Positions 25,262 to 34,334 of a stretch of DNA of 63,726 bases are shown here, piece after piece. Below the pieces are notes generated by a model. That model was not told where the DNA came from. It made no database searches and saw nothing but the letters and a program-made list of their open reading frames with translations. The stretch spans positions 1 through 63,726 of the forward strand of contig NZ_QMBP01000027.1 of assembly GCF_003289945.1 (NCBI RefSeq), written 5' to 3'. The position numbers and the translations under genes were made by a program. Position 1 is the stretch's first letter; each line of letters starts with the position of its first letter. Source of the stretch: Mesorhizobium hawassense (lineage in GTDB: Bacteria; Pseudomonadota; Alphaproteobacteria; Rhizobiales; Rhizobiaceae).

Positions 25262-28075
25262 TTACTTCGCGGCCTGCGCATCCAGCGTCTTGATCTCGTC
25301 GGCGGCCGCCTTGCGCGCCGCGGCGTCGACGCCGGAAGCGCCCTTGTCCTTGGCGAAGGCGATCAGCGCCGTGCGGGTGTCTTCGTCGCATCCATCTTCC
25401 CCCACGCCGTCGATGCTGGCTTTCTTGGCCGCGGCGAGCACGGAATCGCAGGCGTCCGGCGCGAAGGCGAACTGGCCCATGATGGCGCCGAGCGTCAGCG
25501 GGTCCTGCAGGCGCGGATCGTCTCGGATCGCCTGCAAGGTGGCGCTGCCCACGGCTTTGGATTTCCGGTCCTGCGCGATCTGCGTCAGGTCGAAGATGAA
25601 CTCGAACTCCGGCTTGTCGACGCCGGCTGGCTTCGACACCAGGATGTCGAGCGCATAGCGCGTGACCTCCTCCGGAGTGACGACCGTGCGCACGACCTTT
25701 GCCTGATGGTAGTTGCTCATCACCGCCCAGCGCGACGGGAGGTCGCCGTAGCGTGCGAGCATGTCGTACTGTTTGACGACGGCAAGCCTCTGTTTATCGG
25801 TCTTGGCGGCCTGCGCCTGGGTGGAGACCCTTTTGCGGACCCGGTCGAGCGTTTCGCTCGTCAGCAGCCCGGCGGCCGGTGCGGCCTGCTGCGTCGCCGC
25901 GGTTTGGGCGGGAACATCGGCGAGCGGGCCCTTTGCATCGACCCACGCGGCCAGTGCCTTACGCACGTCCGGACCGAAATAACCTTTCGGCTCGCCGGCG
26001 TAAAAACCTTCGCGCTTCAGCGTCGTCTCGATCGCGGCGCGGATTTCGTCGGGCAGCGCCTTGCCGATCCCGACCAGGTTCTGGTCGTCGAGCCCTGCCG
26101 GCGCCTCGCGGAAAGCGTCCATCACCGCGGCCGCGACCGCCGCGTTTCCGGCGCTGGAGGCAGGTCCGGAAAAGAGGCCGCTCAGTTCCATGTTGGCGCC
26201 GGCGTCGCCGAACACGCCGAGACCCATTCTGCCGATGCCGTCATTGTAAAGCGCGATGCGGTCGGTGATGCCTTCGCGCAGCGTCATCAGATGGTCGAAA
26301 CTGTCGAAGGTGAAGGCGTTCGCAAGCTTGTCCTTGGCCTTGAGCGAACCGAGCCGCGCGGCCTCGCGCCAGGCATGCAGGCGCTCGCGCGGGTTCTTGT
26401 CGATGCCGAGACCGTCGGCATAGGCGTCGCCGAGCAGAACCATGGCCTCGACGCTGCCGAGATTGGCGGCGTTGATCAGCATCGCGGTCGCCTTCTGGTC
26501 GTCCTGCTCGTAGACCACGCCTTTGCGCAAGAGCTTCGCCTGCAGCAGATAGGCTTGCGCTTCCTTCTTGGCTTCTCCGTCGACGATCAGGGCTTTCAAC
26601 TGATCGTCGCTCAGCCCCTCGTCGCGGCGCGACGGGCGGTAGCTGGTCGAATCGAGATTGGCATATTGCGTCGAGGCGTAGAGCCAGAGCGCCTCGCGGT
26701 CGCCGGCGTCCGCCAGCGGCTTCAGCATGGCGCGCGCCAAATCCTCGTTCTTGAACTGCTGATCGTCCGACAGCTGCAGCCGCGCCAGCGCCAGCGCCGC
26801 GCCGGACTCGCCGGCCTGGGCGGCGTCGTTCAGGCGCTCGATCAGCTGGTCCGGATTGTCGATCTGAAAGCCGTCATAGTCGGGAAGCAGCTTCGCCAGC
26901 TTGATGCTGGCGTCGAGGTCCCAGGGGGCGTTGAGCAACCGGATCGCCTCGCGCGGCTGACGGCCGACGAACTTGCCGTCCAAAAGCAGGCCGGCGAGCA
27001 TCGGCCCGGCGCCGGCGACATCCTTGGTGGTAGCGCGCAATATGGCGATCGCGCGCTTGCCGCCCGCCGCGCCGCCTTCGCCCTTGGCCAGCATATCCGC
27101 CAGCATCGGCACGGCATACTGATCGTTGGCGACGCGCGCCTCCAGCAATTGCCTGGCCTTCGCCGCGTCCTGCTGCGTGCCGCGGCCGAGCCGCAGCGCC
27201 TTGATATAGGCGAGCACCGACGGTTCGGGCCCGATGGTGCCCGCCTTGGAATCCGCTTCCACGACTTGAAAGGCCTTTTGCTGTTCCTCGCCGGTGAAAC
27301 CGTCATTCTCCAGCACCGTCCGCGCGATCAGCAGCGGCATGGCGTTGCGGAGCTGGCTGTCCCATTCGCCGGGCGAGGGACCCTGGACCGGCGCGTCGAT
27401 GATGTGCTGCGCGGTCTCGACCAGCTTGTGCGCGTCGCGGCGCAGCAGCGGTCCGTCGCTATACTGATGCAGCAGCGTCACCAGGGCCGTGAGATGGCCG
27501 GCGGCACCTGCCTTCTGCAAGGCATCGAGCGCCACGTCGCGCGTGACTGGCGGCGGACCGGCATCCGCGCTGTCGTGCCGATGCACCGAATAGACTTCGT
27601 AGAGCAGGTAGTTCGCCTCGGGACTGCCGCCGTCGGCGATGAGCTTGATCTGTGGGAGGAGAAAGGCCAGCCCCGCTTGGTTGAGCGCGACCTGAACCCG
27701 CAGCCATTCGAGCGTCAGCCGCTTTTCCTGCGGCGCGCCGAGCATCGCCGCCTGGCATTTGTCGGCCAGGGTCTTGAGCTTGCTGAGGTCGAAATCCTGA
27801 GGGAAGAGCTCGCTATACTGGACCGACGGCGCTTTTGCTTCGGGATCGAGCGGCACCGAGGCGCCGTGATCGCAGACGCTGATCGCCTCGGCGAGTGCCG
27901 CCTTCTTCGCCGCGTCGAGCGCTTCCTTCTTGGCGGCATCGTCCTTCTTGGCCGCATCGTCGGGTTTGTCGGAAGATGCCTGGGCCGCGAAGGCCCCGCC
28001 GGCAAACGGCGTTGGAGAGATGCTACAAAGGACGGCGAGGCAGGAAAGAACCAGGACGTGCACTGGCCGCAGCAT
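25262..28075 (-). CDS. Large secreted repeat protein (Sel1/TPR-like) with peptidoglycan-binding-like region
   Basis: A 937-residue exported protein. The signal peptide is VHVLVLSCLAVLCSI...GGAFAA, followed by a Lys/Ala linker (DDAAKKDDAAKKEALDAAKK). Residues ~150-620 are helical repeats of Sel1 type (DALQKAGAAGHLTALVTLL, AAQAGESGAALALARL, INAANLGSVEAMVLLGDAYADG). Near residue 700, TTLKREGFYAGEPKGYFGPDVRKAL looks like a peptidoglycan-binding repeat. The C-terminal third is helical with paired cysteines (DACDSVL, EDGCDED). I start at ATG 28075 because GAGGGGGG precedes it. Likely a periplasmic scaffold; function unknown. Confidence 0.75.
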   Translation of the reverse strand: MLRPVHVLVLSCLAVLCSISPTPFAGGAFAAQASSDKPDDAAKKDDAAKKEALDAAKKAALAEAISVCDHGASVPLDPEAKAPSVQYSELFPQDFDLSKLKTLADKCQAAMLGAPQEKRLTLEWLRVQVALNQAGLAFLLPQIKLIADGGSPEANYLLYEVYSVHRHDSADAGPPPVTRDVALDALQKAGAAGHLTALVTLLHQYSDGPLLRRDAHKLVETAQHIIDAPVQGPSPGEWDSQLRNAMPLLIARTVLENDGFTGEEQQKAFQVVEADSKAGTIGPEPSVLAYIKALRLGRGTQQDAAKARQLLEARVANDQYAVPMLADMLAKGEGGAAGGKRAIAILRATTKDVAGAGPMLAGLLLDGKFVGRQPREAIRLLNAPWDLDASIKLAKLLPDYDGFQIDNPDQLIERLNDAAQAGESGAALALARLQLSDDQQFKNEDLARAMLKPLADAGDREALWLYASTQYANLDSTSYRPSRRDEGLSDDQLKALIVDGEAKKEAQAYLLQAKLLRKGVVYEQDDQKATAMLINAANLGSVEAMVLLGDAYADGLGIDKNPRERLHAWREAARLGSLKAKDKLANAFTFDSFDHLMTLREGITDRIALYNDGIGRMGLGVFGDAGANMELSGLFSGPASSAGNAAVAAAVMDAFREAPAGLDDQNLVGIGKALPDEIRAAIETTLKREGFYAGEPKGYFGPDVRKALAAWVDAKGPLADVPAQTAATQQAAPAAGLLTSETLDRVRKRVSTQAQAAKTDKQRLAVVKQYDMLARYGDLPSRWAVMSNYHQAKVVRTVVTPEEVTRYALDILVSKPAGVDKPEFEFIFDLTQIAQDRKSKAVGSATLQAIRDDPRLQDPLTLGAIMGQFAFAPDACDSVLAAAKKASIDGVGEDGCDEDTRTALIAFAKDKGASGVDAAARKAAADEIKTLDAQAAK

Positions 28076-28290
28076 GGGCGTCCCCCCTCGGACACGGGTC
28101 CGGTGCAGCCGGACGCTCAAGCTAAATTAGCACATCGCACGGGTGGCGATCAGTGCGGCGTTTCACATTCGCGTGCGGCGCGCCTGCGCCCGCGGCGCGC
28201 TTTTCCGTCTGGCCCAAGCGCCTCTCGTCGCGCCTGCCAGCTCCCGTCGTTATAGAGGCGTTCTGTCTCAACGACGCGCGGGAGGATGTC

Positions 28291-29100
28291 ATGGCCAAGG
28301 TCTCGCTTCTGGGCATTCCGCATGACGCGAACTCGTCTTACCTCCAGGGCCCGGCCGAGGCGCCGGCGCTGATCCGGCGCGAGCTTCACAGCGACGCGTA
28401 CAGCTCCTGGTCGGAAACCGGCTTCGACATGGCCGACCGCCTCGTCGATCACGGGGACATCGATTTCCCGCAAGGTGGCGATCCGTGGCAGCGCATCGAG
28501 AACGAGGTCGGCCGCGCGCTCGATGCCGGCCATCCGCTGATCTCGCTCGGCGGCGACCACGCCATCGCCTGGCCGGTGCTGCGCGCGGTACGCCGCCGCC
28601 ATCCAAACCTGACGATCGTCCAGATCGACGCGCATCCGGACATGTATGACGCCTATCAGGACAATCCGCGCTCGCACACCTCGTCCTTCGCGCGCATCAT
28701 GGAGGAGCGGCTCGCCGACCGCCTGATCCAGATCGGCCTGCGCACCCTCAACGACGAGCTTCGCGGCCAGTTCGAGCGCTTCGGCGTCGAGGTGGTGGAG
28801 ATGCGGCATTTCAGGGAAGGGCTGTCGCTCGACCTCGAGACGCCCGTCTATCTGTCGGTCGATCTCGACGGGCTCGATCCGGCCTTCGCGCCCGGCGTCT
28901 CGCATCGCGAGCCGGGCGGCTTCAGCACCCGCCAGGTCATCGGCCTGATCCAGGCGATAGACCAGCCTATCGTCGCCGCCGACGTCGTCGAATACAATCC
29001 GCGCCAGGACCTCTCCAACGTCACGGCGCTGGTCGCCGCGAAGCTGGTCAAGGAGATCGCCGGCATGATGCTGAAGACGAATGGTGTGTCCGCCGGCTGA
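28291..29100 (+). CDS. Ureohydrolase (arginase/agmatinase/formimidoylglutamase family)
   Basis: A 269-residue manganese-dependent ureohydrolase. All three metal motifs are visible: LGGDHAIAW (87-95), QIDAHPDMYD (111-120) and SVDLDGLDP. These enzymes hydrolyse guanidino groups of arginine, agmatine or related substrates to give urea, or formamide in the case of formimidoylglutamate. The start at 28291 gives the standard MAKVSLLGIP beginning. It is followed 61 bases later by a DapB-like gene on the same strand. Which guanidino compound is used cannot be read from sequence. Confidence 0.9.
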   Translation: MAKVSLLGIPHDANSSYLQGPAEAPALIRRELHSDAYSSWSETGFDMADRLVDHGDIDFPQGGDPWQRIENEVGRALDAGHPLISLGGDHAIAWPVLRAVRRRHPNLTIVQIDAHPDMYDAYQDNPRSHTSSFARIMEERLADRLIQIGLRTLNDELRGQFERFGVEVVEMRHFREGLSLDLETPVYLSVDLDGLDPAFAPGVSHREPGGFSTRQVIGLIQAIDQPIVAADVVEYNPRQDLSNVTALVAAKLVKEIAGMMLKTNGVSAG

Positions 29101-29161
29101 ATCAATTTACCAAGGTGGCGTGCTAGACGATTGTTCCGACTCGCTTTCGACAGGGATCACC

Positions 29162-29938
29162 ATGCCGCAGCCGCTCAAGATCGCCATCGCCGGCGCGCTC
29201 GGCCGCATGGGCCGGCAGATGGCGCAAACCGTCGCGGCCGATCCGCGGCTGGAGCCCGTCGCGCGCTTCCATCGGCCGGGCAGCATGGGCGAGGGGCTGG
29301 TCGAGCGCGACGAGGCGTTGGCGCTTGTCGATGTCGTCATCGATTTCACCACGCCCGCGGCTTCGGTCGAGCTGGCAAAAGCCTGCGCCGCGCGCGGCGG
29401 TCCGGCGCTGGTGATCGGCTCGACCGGCTTCAGCGCGTCGGAGTTGGCCGCGATCGCCGAGGCGGCGAAGACGATCGCCATCGTGCGCTCCGGCAGCTAT
29501 TCGCTGGGGCTCAACATGCTGACCGGCCTGGTCGAGCAGGCGGCGAGGGCGCTCGGGTCCGAAGACTGCGACATCGAGATCCTCGAAGCGCATCATCGCT
29601 TCAAGGTCGACGCGCCGTCGGGCACGGCGCTGATGCTCGGCGAGGCGGTCGCGCGCGGATGTGGCGTCGACCTGGGCGACGTGGCGAGGCGCGCCCGCGA
29701 TGGCCTGATTGGTCCGCGCCCCGCCGGCGAGATCGGCTTTGCCGTGCTGCGCGGCGGCAGCATCGTCGGCGAGCACAGCGTCGGCTTCCTTGCCGAGGGC
29801 GAGACGCTCACGCTGTCGCATGCCGCTGGCGACCGCTCGATGTTCGCGCGCGGCGCCATCGCGGCCGCACTGTGGGTCGCTGGCCGGCCGCCCGGTGAAT
29901 ACGACATGCGCGACGTGCTGGGCTTCACTGCCTCGTGA
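29162..29938 (+). CDS. dapB: 4-hydroxy-tetrahydrodipicolinate reductase (DapB)
   Basis: A 257-residue DapB-type reductase of the lysine/diaminopimelate pathway. The nucleotide motif is IAGALGRMGRQM and the catalytic signature is EAHHRFKVDAPSGTAL, with the His pair and Lys. GSTGFSASEL follows VVIDFTTPAA as in the family. The usual APNFS motif is replaced by RSGSYS before LGLNMLTGLVEQ, suggesting a divergent paralog. Being next to a ureohydrolase and an ABC transporter instead of dap genes adds to that. ATG 29162 gives the family length; 27 upstream residues lack similarity. Confidence 0.88.
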   Translation: MPQPLKIAIAGALGRMGRQMAQTVAADPRLEPVARFHRPGSMGEGLVERDEALALVDVVIDFTTPAASVELAKACAARGGPALVIGSTGFSASELAAIAEAAKTIAIVRSGSYSLGLNMLTGLVEQAARALGSEDCDIEILEAHHRFKVDAPSGTALMLGEAVARGCGVDLGDVARRARDGLIGPRPAGEIGFAVLRGGSIVGEHSVGFLAEGETLTLSHAAGDRSMFARGAIAAALWVAGRPPGEYDMRDVLGFTAS

Positions 29939-30115
29939 CCTGGAACCAGGCCGGATTTCCATTTCCACCGCCGCTAAAATGGCTGAAAGCCAGCTGAAAG
30001 CTTGGCCATGCCATGACAGTTTTGTGGCGTTCGCCACATGACCGGCCTGGGAGGGCCGGCAAGGAGGAGATGCGGCGTAGCTCGGATGGCGCGCCGCCCA
30101 GGTGGAGGAAGTTAC

Positions 30116-31129
30116 GTGACCGCTTTTATCTCTAAACACGCTCTTCGTTCGGCGACGCTGACGCTTGCCATGCTTGCGGCGGGCGCGACGGCAGCGTCGG
30201 CCGCCGACAAGATCTCGATCATGGTGGGCGGCTACGAAAAGCAGATCTACCTGCCCGCCAAACTCGCCGAGGCGCTCGGCTATTTCAAGGATGAGGGCCT
30301 CGACGTCGAGTTGCTCAACGAGCCGGCCGGCGTCGACGCCGAGAACGAGATGCTGGCGGGCGCGGTACAGGGCGTGGTCGGCTTCTATGACCATTGCATC
30401 GATCTCCAGGCCAAGGGCAAGTTCGTCGAATCCGTCGTTCAGTTCAGCCAGGCGCCGGGCGAGGTCGAGCTGGTCTCTTCCAAGCATCCCGAGATCAAGT
30501 CGCCGGCCGACTTCAAGGGCATGAGCCTGGGCGTCACGGGTCTCGGCTCCTCGACCAACTTCCTGACCGAGTACCTCGCGGTCAAGAACGGGCTGAAGCT
30601 TGGCGAGTTCACCTCGGTGCCGGTCGGCGCCGGCAATACTTTCATCGCCGCCATGCAGCAGGACAAGATCCAGGCCGGCATGACGACCGAGCCGACGATC
30701 ACCCGGCTGCTCAAGACCGGCGAGGCCAAGGTCTTGATCGACATGCGCACGATCGAAGGGACCAAGGCGGCCCTCGGCGGCACGTATCCGGCGGCATCGC
30801 TCTATATGCAGACCGAATGGGTCGAGGCGCATAAGGATACTGCGCAGAAGCTCGCCAATGCCTTCGTCAAGACGTTGCAGTTCATCAACACGCATAGCGG
30901 CGCCGAGATCGCCGAGAAGATGCCGAAGGATTACTATGTCGGCGACAAGGAAGGCTATGTGAAGGCCCTCGACGCCGGCAAGGCTATGTTCACCGCCGAT
31001 GGCGTGATGCCTCAGGGCGGCCCCGAAACGGTGCTCACCGTACTGTCGGCCTTCAAGAAGGAACTGCAGGGCAAGCAGATCGACCTTTCGAAGACCTACA
31101 CCACCGAATTCGTCAAGAACGCGAAGTAG
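30116..31129 (+). CDS. NMT1/SsuA-type ABC transporter substrate-binding protein
   Basis: A 337-residue periplasmic binding protein with a signal peptide (SATLTLAMLAAGATAASAA). The body has the NMT1/THI5-like fold: ISIMVGGYEKQIYLPAKLAEALGYF, then LLNEPAGVDAENEMLAGAVQ and MSLGVTGLGSSTNFLTEYL. Start GTG 30116 is supported by GGAGGAA seven bases upstream; the in-frame ATG at 30038 would bury the signal. First of three transport genes (SBP, ATPase, permease). Family substrates are sulfonates, taurine, nitrate or pyrimidine precursors; no riboswitch is visible, so the ligand remains open. Confidence 0.9.
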   Translation: MTAFISKHALRSATLTLAMLAAGATAASAADKISIMVGGYEKQIYLPAKLAEALGYFKDEGLDVELLNEPAGVDAENEMLAGAVQGVVGFYDHCIDLQAKGKFVESVVQFSQAPGEVELVSSKHPEIKSPADFKGMSLGVTGLGSSTNFLTEYLAVKNGLKLGEFTSVPVGAGNTFIAAMQQDKIQAGMTTEPTITRLLKTGEAKVLIDMRTIEGTKAALGGTYPAASLYMQTEWVEAHKDTAQKLANAFVKTLQFINTHSGAEIAEKMPKDYYVGDKEGYVKALDAGKAMFTADGVMPQGGPETVLTVLSAFKKELQGKQIDLSKTYTTEFVKNAK

Positions 31130-31232
31130 CGGACAAGGCCGGCGCCGGATTTCCCGCGCCGGCGTCCCACCTGTCCCTTTGCGCCAGGCGATCCCCGCGC
31201 GGCGGTCGCCTGCTATTGGAGTTTGCTCTGCC

Positions 31233-32042
31233 ATGGCCATCGAAAAGACCGCTCCGGCGATCGAGCTGATCAATGTCAGCCGCCGCTTCCTGTCCCCCAC
31301 CGGCAAATCGCTGACGGCGATCCGCGATTTCACCATGACCGTCGAGCGGGGCGAGTTCGTCGCCGTCGTCGGCCCGACCGGCTGCGGCAAGTCGACGACG
31401 CTCAACCTCGTCACCGGGCTCGCCAGCCCGAGTGCCGGCGAGGTCCGCGTCATGGGCGCTCCCGTCAAGGGCATCGACCCGCGCATCGGCTTCGTGTTCC
31501 AGACCGACGCGCTGTTTCCCTGGCGCACGGTGATCGAGAACGTCATGGCCGGACCGCTGTTTCGCGGCAAGCCGAAGGCGCAGGCACAGGCGTCCGCGCG
31601 CGACTGGCTGGCGCGCGTCGGCCTGGCGCGTTTCGAGCAGCACTATCCGCACCAGCTTTCGGGCGGCATGCGCAAGCGCGTGGCGCTCGCCCAGACTTTC
31701 ATCAATGGCCCCGAGATCCTGTTGATGGACGAGCCGTTCTCCGCGCTCGACGTGCAGACGCGCGTGCTCATGCATGAGGAGTTGCTGCGGTTGTGGTCCG
31801 AGGCGAAGGCCTCCGTGGTGTTCGTCACGCACGACCTCGAGGAGGCGATCGCGCTGGCCGACAAGGTCTATGTGCTGACCGCTGGGCCGGCGACGGTGAA
31901 ATCCGTCTACACGATCGACCTACCGCGGCCGCGTGTCGTCGCCGACATCCGCTACGAGCAGAGCTTCATCGATTATTCGCGCACCATCTGGGCCGATCTC
32001 AAGGAAGAGGTCGAGACCAGCTATGCCCGCGCGGCGGCATGA
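31233..32042 (+). CDS. ABC transporter ATP-binding protein (SsuB/TauB-like)
   Basis: A 269-residue ATPase subunit. Walker A is GPTGCGKST, the Q-loop region FVFQTDALFPWRTV, the signature LSGGMRKRVALAQ and Walker B ILLMDEPFSALD, then the switch His in VFVTHDLEEA. This is the nitrate/sulfonate/taurine subtype. It sits between the binding protein and the permease. It ends 10 bases before the permease start, so the three form one operon. Confidence 0.92.
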   Translation: MAIEKTAPAIELINVSRRFLSPTGKSLTAIRDFTMTVERGEFVAVVGPTGCGKSTTLNLVTGLASPSAGEVRVMGAPVKGIDPRIGFVFQTDALFPWRTVIENVMAGPLFRGKPKAQAQASARDWLARVGLARFEQHYPHQLSGGMRKRVALAQTFINGPEILLMDEPFSALDVQTRVLMHEELLRLWSEAKASVVFVTHDLEEAIALADKVYVLTAGPATVKSVYTIDLPRPRVVADIRYEQSFIDYSRTIWADLKEEVETSYARAAA

Positions 32043-32052
32043 GGAGGCTGAA

Positions 32053-32931
32053 ATGACCGACGCCACCATCAACATTTCCAGCGCAAATTTCAGGCCGGGC
32101 ACGTCGGATGCGGAAATCGAGGCCGCCGCCGCCAAGGCCGCAGCGCATCGCCGCCACACCGTGACGTTCTGGCGGCTCGCCATCCTCTTCGTCTTCCTGG
32201 GCGCCTGGGAGATCGCGGGCCGCATGGCCTGGATCGATCCCTTCTTCTACGCCATGCCGAGCACGATCGCCGGGCGGCTTTATGAGTGGATTACCGAAGG
32301 CACCTCGGAAGGACCGCTCTGGTACCACCTCTATGTGACCATGGAAGAGTCGGTGCTGGGCTTCGTCACCGGTTCGGTCGCCGGCATCATCATCGGCGTC
32401 GCGCTCGGCCGCAACCGCATGGCCGCCGACATCTTCTCCATCTACATCAAGCTGATCAACTCGATCCCGCGCGTCGTGCTGGCGCCGATCTTCATCATGA
32501 TCCTGGGGCTCGGCCTTGCCTCCAAGGTGGCGCTGGCCTTCGTCATGGTGTTCTTCGTCGTCTTCCACAACGCCTTCCAGGGCGTGCGCGAGGCCGATCG
32601 GGCGATGATCGCCAATGCCCGCATCCTCGGCGCCTCCGACTGGCAACTGACGCGCTCGGTGATCGTGCCGTCGGCGATGAGCTGGATCTTCGCCAGCCTG
32701 CATGTCAGCTTCGGCTTCGCCATCATCGGCGCCATCGTCGGCGAGTTCGTCGGTTCGCGCTTCGGCATCGGCCTCTTGATCAACATCGCCAAAGGCTCGT
32801 TCGACGCGGCCGGCATGTATGCGGCGATCGTCATCGTGATGGTGGTGGCGCTGGGCGCCGAATACCTGATGACGCTGGTCGAGAACCGGCTGGCGAAATG
32901 GCGGCCCCAGCCGTTGCACGAGACGCAGTAG
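32053..32931 (+). CDS. ABC transporter permease (BPD_transp_1, SsuC-like)
   Basis: A 292-residue inner-membrane permease with six helices. The cytoplasmic EAA loop reads VREADRAMIANARILGASDWQ and the helices include FWRLAILFVFLGAWEIAG and FVTGSVAGIIIGVALG. The ~40-residue N-terminal extension is charged and Ala-rich. ATG 32053 follows GGAGGCTGAA. It completes the operon with the preceding ATPase and binding protein. A convergent sensor kinase begins 29 bases after the stop. Confidence 0.9.
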   Translation: MTDATINISSANFRPGTSDAEIEAAAAKAAAHRRHTVTFWRLAILFVFLGAWEIAGRMAWIDPFFYAMPSTIAGRLYEWITEGTSEGPLWYHLYVTMEESVLGFVTGSVAGIIIGVALGRNRMAADIFSIYIKLINSIPRVVLAPIFIMILGLGLASKVALAFVMVFFVVFHNAFQGVREADRAMIANARILGASDWQLTRSVIVPSAMSWIFASLHVSFGFAIIGAIVGEFVGSRFGIGLLINIAKGSFDAAGMYAAIVIVMVVALGAEYLMTLVENRLAKWRPQPLHETQ

Positions 32932-32960
32932 GCACCATTGCGGTTCGCCGGCGGGCGCCC

Positions 32961-34334
32961 TCAGGGGCGAGCCAGCGGCAGCCGAACATCGACCTTGAGC
33001 CCGCCGGCGGCGGCGTCGCCCAGCGTGACGCTGCCGCCGGCATTCTCGACCACCTCGTGGACGATGGCGAGCCCGAGCCCGCTGCCTTCCTCGGCCGAGC
33101 CGGCTATGCGGTAGAAGCGCTCGAAGACGTGCTCCCTCTCTTCCAAAGCAATGCCGGGTCCACCGTCGATGACCGTGAGCGCGGCCTCGTCGCCAATGGC
33201 GGTGAGCTTGACGGTGACGCTGCCGCCGGCCGGTGTGTAGCGCAGCGCGTTGTCGACAAGATTGACGATCATCTCGCGCAGCATGGTGCCGTCGCCGATG
33301 ACCGGCACGGGGCCGGTCTCCTCGAGACCGAGGTCGATGTTGCGTTCGACCGCCTTCGGCGCATGCGCTTCCAGCACCTGCCGGGCTGCCTCAGTGAGGT
33401 CGATGCGGTCGGCGCGCGGCCGCCGGCTGCCGGGCTCCGCACGCGACAGCGTGAGCAGTTGTTCGGCCAGTCGCGCCAGTTTGCCTGAACTTGCCTGCAA
33501 CGCCATAAGCGCTTCCCGCCGTCGATCCGCGGCGCTTTCGCGCAACGCATAGCTCGCCTGTGTCGACAAAAGCGCCAGCGGGGTGCGCAACTGGTGCGCG
33601 GCATTGGCGATGAAGCGGCGCTGCGCCGCCATCTGGGCTCGTACGCGCTCCATGTAAGCATTGAGCGCCTCGATCAGCGGCCTGATCTCGCTCTGCGCGC
33701 CAGGCACTTCGACCGGGTCGAGGTCGCTGCGGCCCGGCGAGCGAACCGCATCGCGCAGGCGGATCAAAGGCGCCAGCCCGCGGCGCAGGCCAAGCAGCAC
33801 GAACACGCCGGCGATGGCCACCAGCGCCAACTGCTGGCCAAAGGCGCTCAACCACAGACGCCTCACCATCGCGTCATGCCCGGCAAGCGTCACGCCGACG
33901 GTGACCGTGATCGGCGAATCCGCACCGGCGCCGATCACCGCGTGGCTGAGTGTCGCCAGCCGCAGACGATGATCGCGAAAACCGGTCTCGATGCTGCCGC
34001 GCAGTGTGGCCTTGGGCAGGTCCGGATAGCCCGTGAGCAGGCGTCCACCCGCGGTCTCGACATGGTAATAGACACTGTCGCGGTCGCCGGTATCGAACAT
34101 TTCTATCGCCGCCGGCGGAATGCTGGCGTCGAGCACGCCGTCCTTCACCGCGACCTGCTCGGCGATGGCGCGCGCCGACGCCATCAGCATCCGGTCCGTG
34201 ACCAGATCGGCAGTCGCGCGTGCATTTCCATGGCTGGTCCACAGGTTTATGGCGGCGAGCCCGGCCAGCGGCAGCACCACCCAGGCCAGCAATTGCAGGC
34301 GAAGGCTGCCGATCCGAAGGCTGCCGATCCTCAT
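32961..34334 (-). CDS. Sensor histidine kinase (TctE/QseC-like)
   Basis: A 457-residue membrane kinase. Two helices (about 13-33 and 163-183) flank a ~125-residue periplasmic sensor of the 2CSK type (…DRDSVYYHVETAGGRLL, VTVGVTLAGHDAMVRRL). A HAMP-like linker precedes the phospho-acceptor H247 in NAAHQLRTPLALLS. The ATPase has NLVDNALRYTP, DGGPGIALEE and GSGLGLAIVHEV. It overlaps the response regulator gene by four bases. TctE-type kinases often sense carboxylates. The neighbouring ABC operon is a plausible target, by position only. The N-terminal stretch contains a short duplicated GSLRIGSLR motif. Confidence 0.9.
   Translation of the reverse strand: MRIGSLRIGSLRLQLLAWVVLPLAGLAAINLWTSHGNARATADLVTDRMLMASARAIAEQVAVKDGVLDASIPPAAIEMFDTGDRDSVYYHVETAGGRLLTGYPDLPKATLRGSIETGFRDHRLRLATLSHAVIGAGADSPITVTVGVTLAGHDAMVRRLWLSAFGQQLALVAIAGVFVLLGLRRGLAPLIRLRDAVRSPGRSDLDPVEVPGAQSEIRPLIEALNAYMERVRAQMAAQRRFIANAAHQLRTPLALLSTQASYALRESAADRRREALMALQASSGKLARLAEQLLTLSRAEPGSRRPRADRIDLTEAARQVLEAHAPKAVERNIDLGLEETGPVPVIGDGTMLREMIVNLVDNALRYTPAGGSVTVKLTAIGDEAALTVIDGGPGIALEEREHVFERFYRIAGSAEEGSGLGLAIVHEVVENAGGSVTLGDAAAGGLKVDVRLPLARP

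Noticed and set aside
25706..28255. 849-residue forward ORF opposite the repeat protein
   Set aside because: Antisense artefact over a gene with signal peptide and Sel1-like repeats.
30020..30115. Possible riboswitch before the NMT1-type binding protein
   Set aside because: A small GTGGCGTTCGCCAC hairpin exists, but no thiamine or other riboswitch core can be recognised.
29123..31570. 815-residue reverse ORF
   Set aside because: Antisense to dapB and to the ABC transporter genes, which are well supported.
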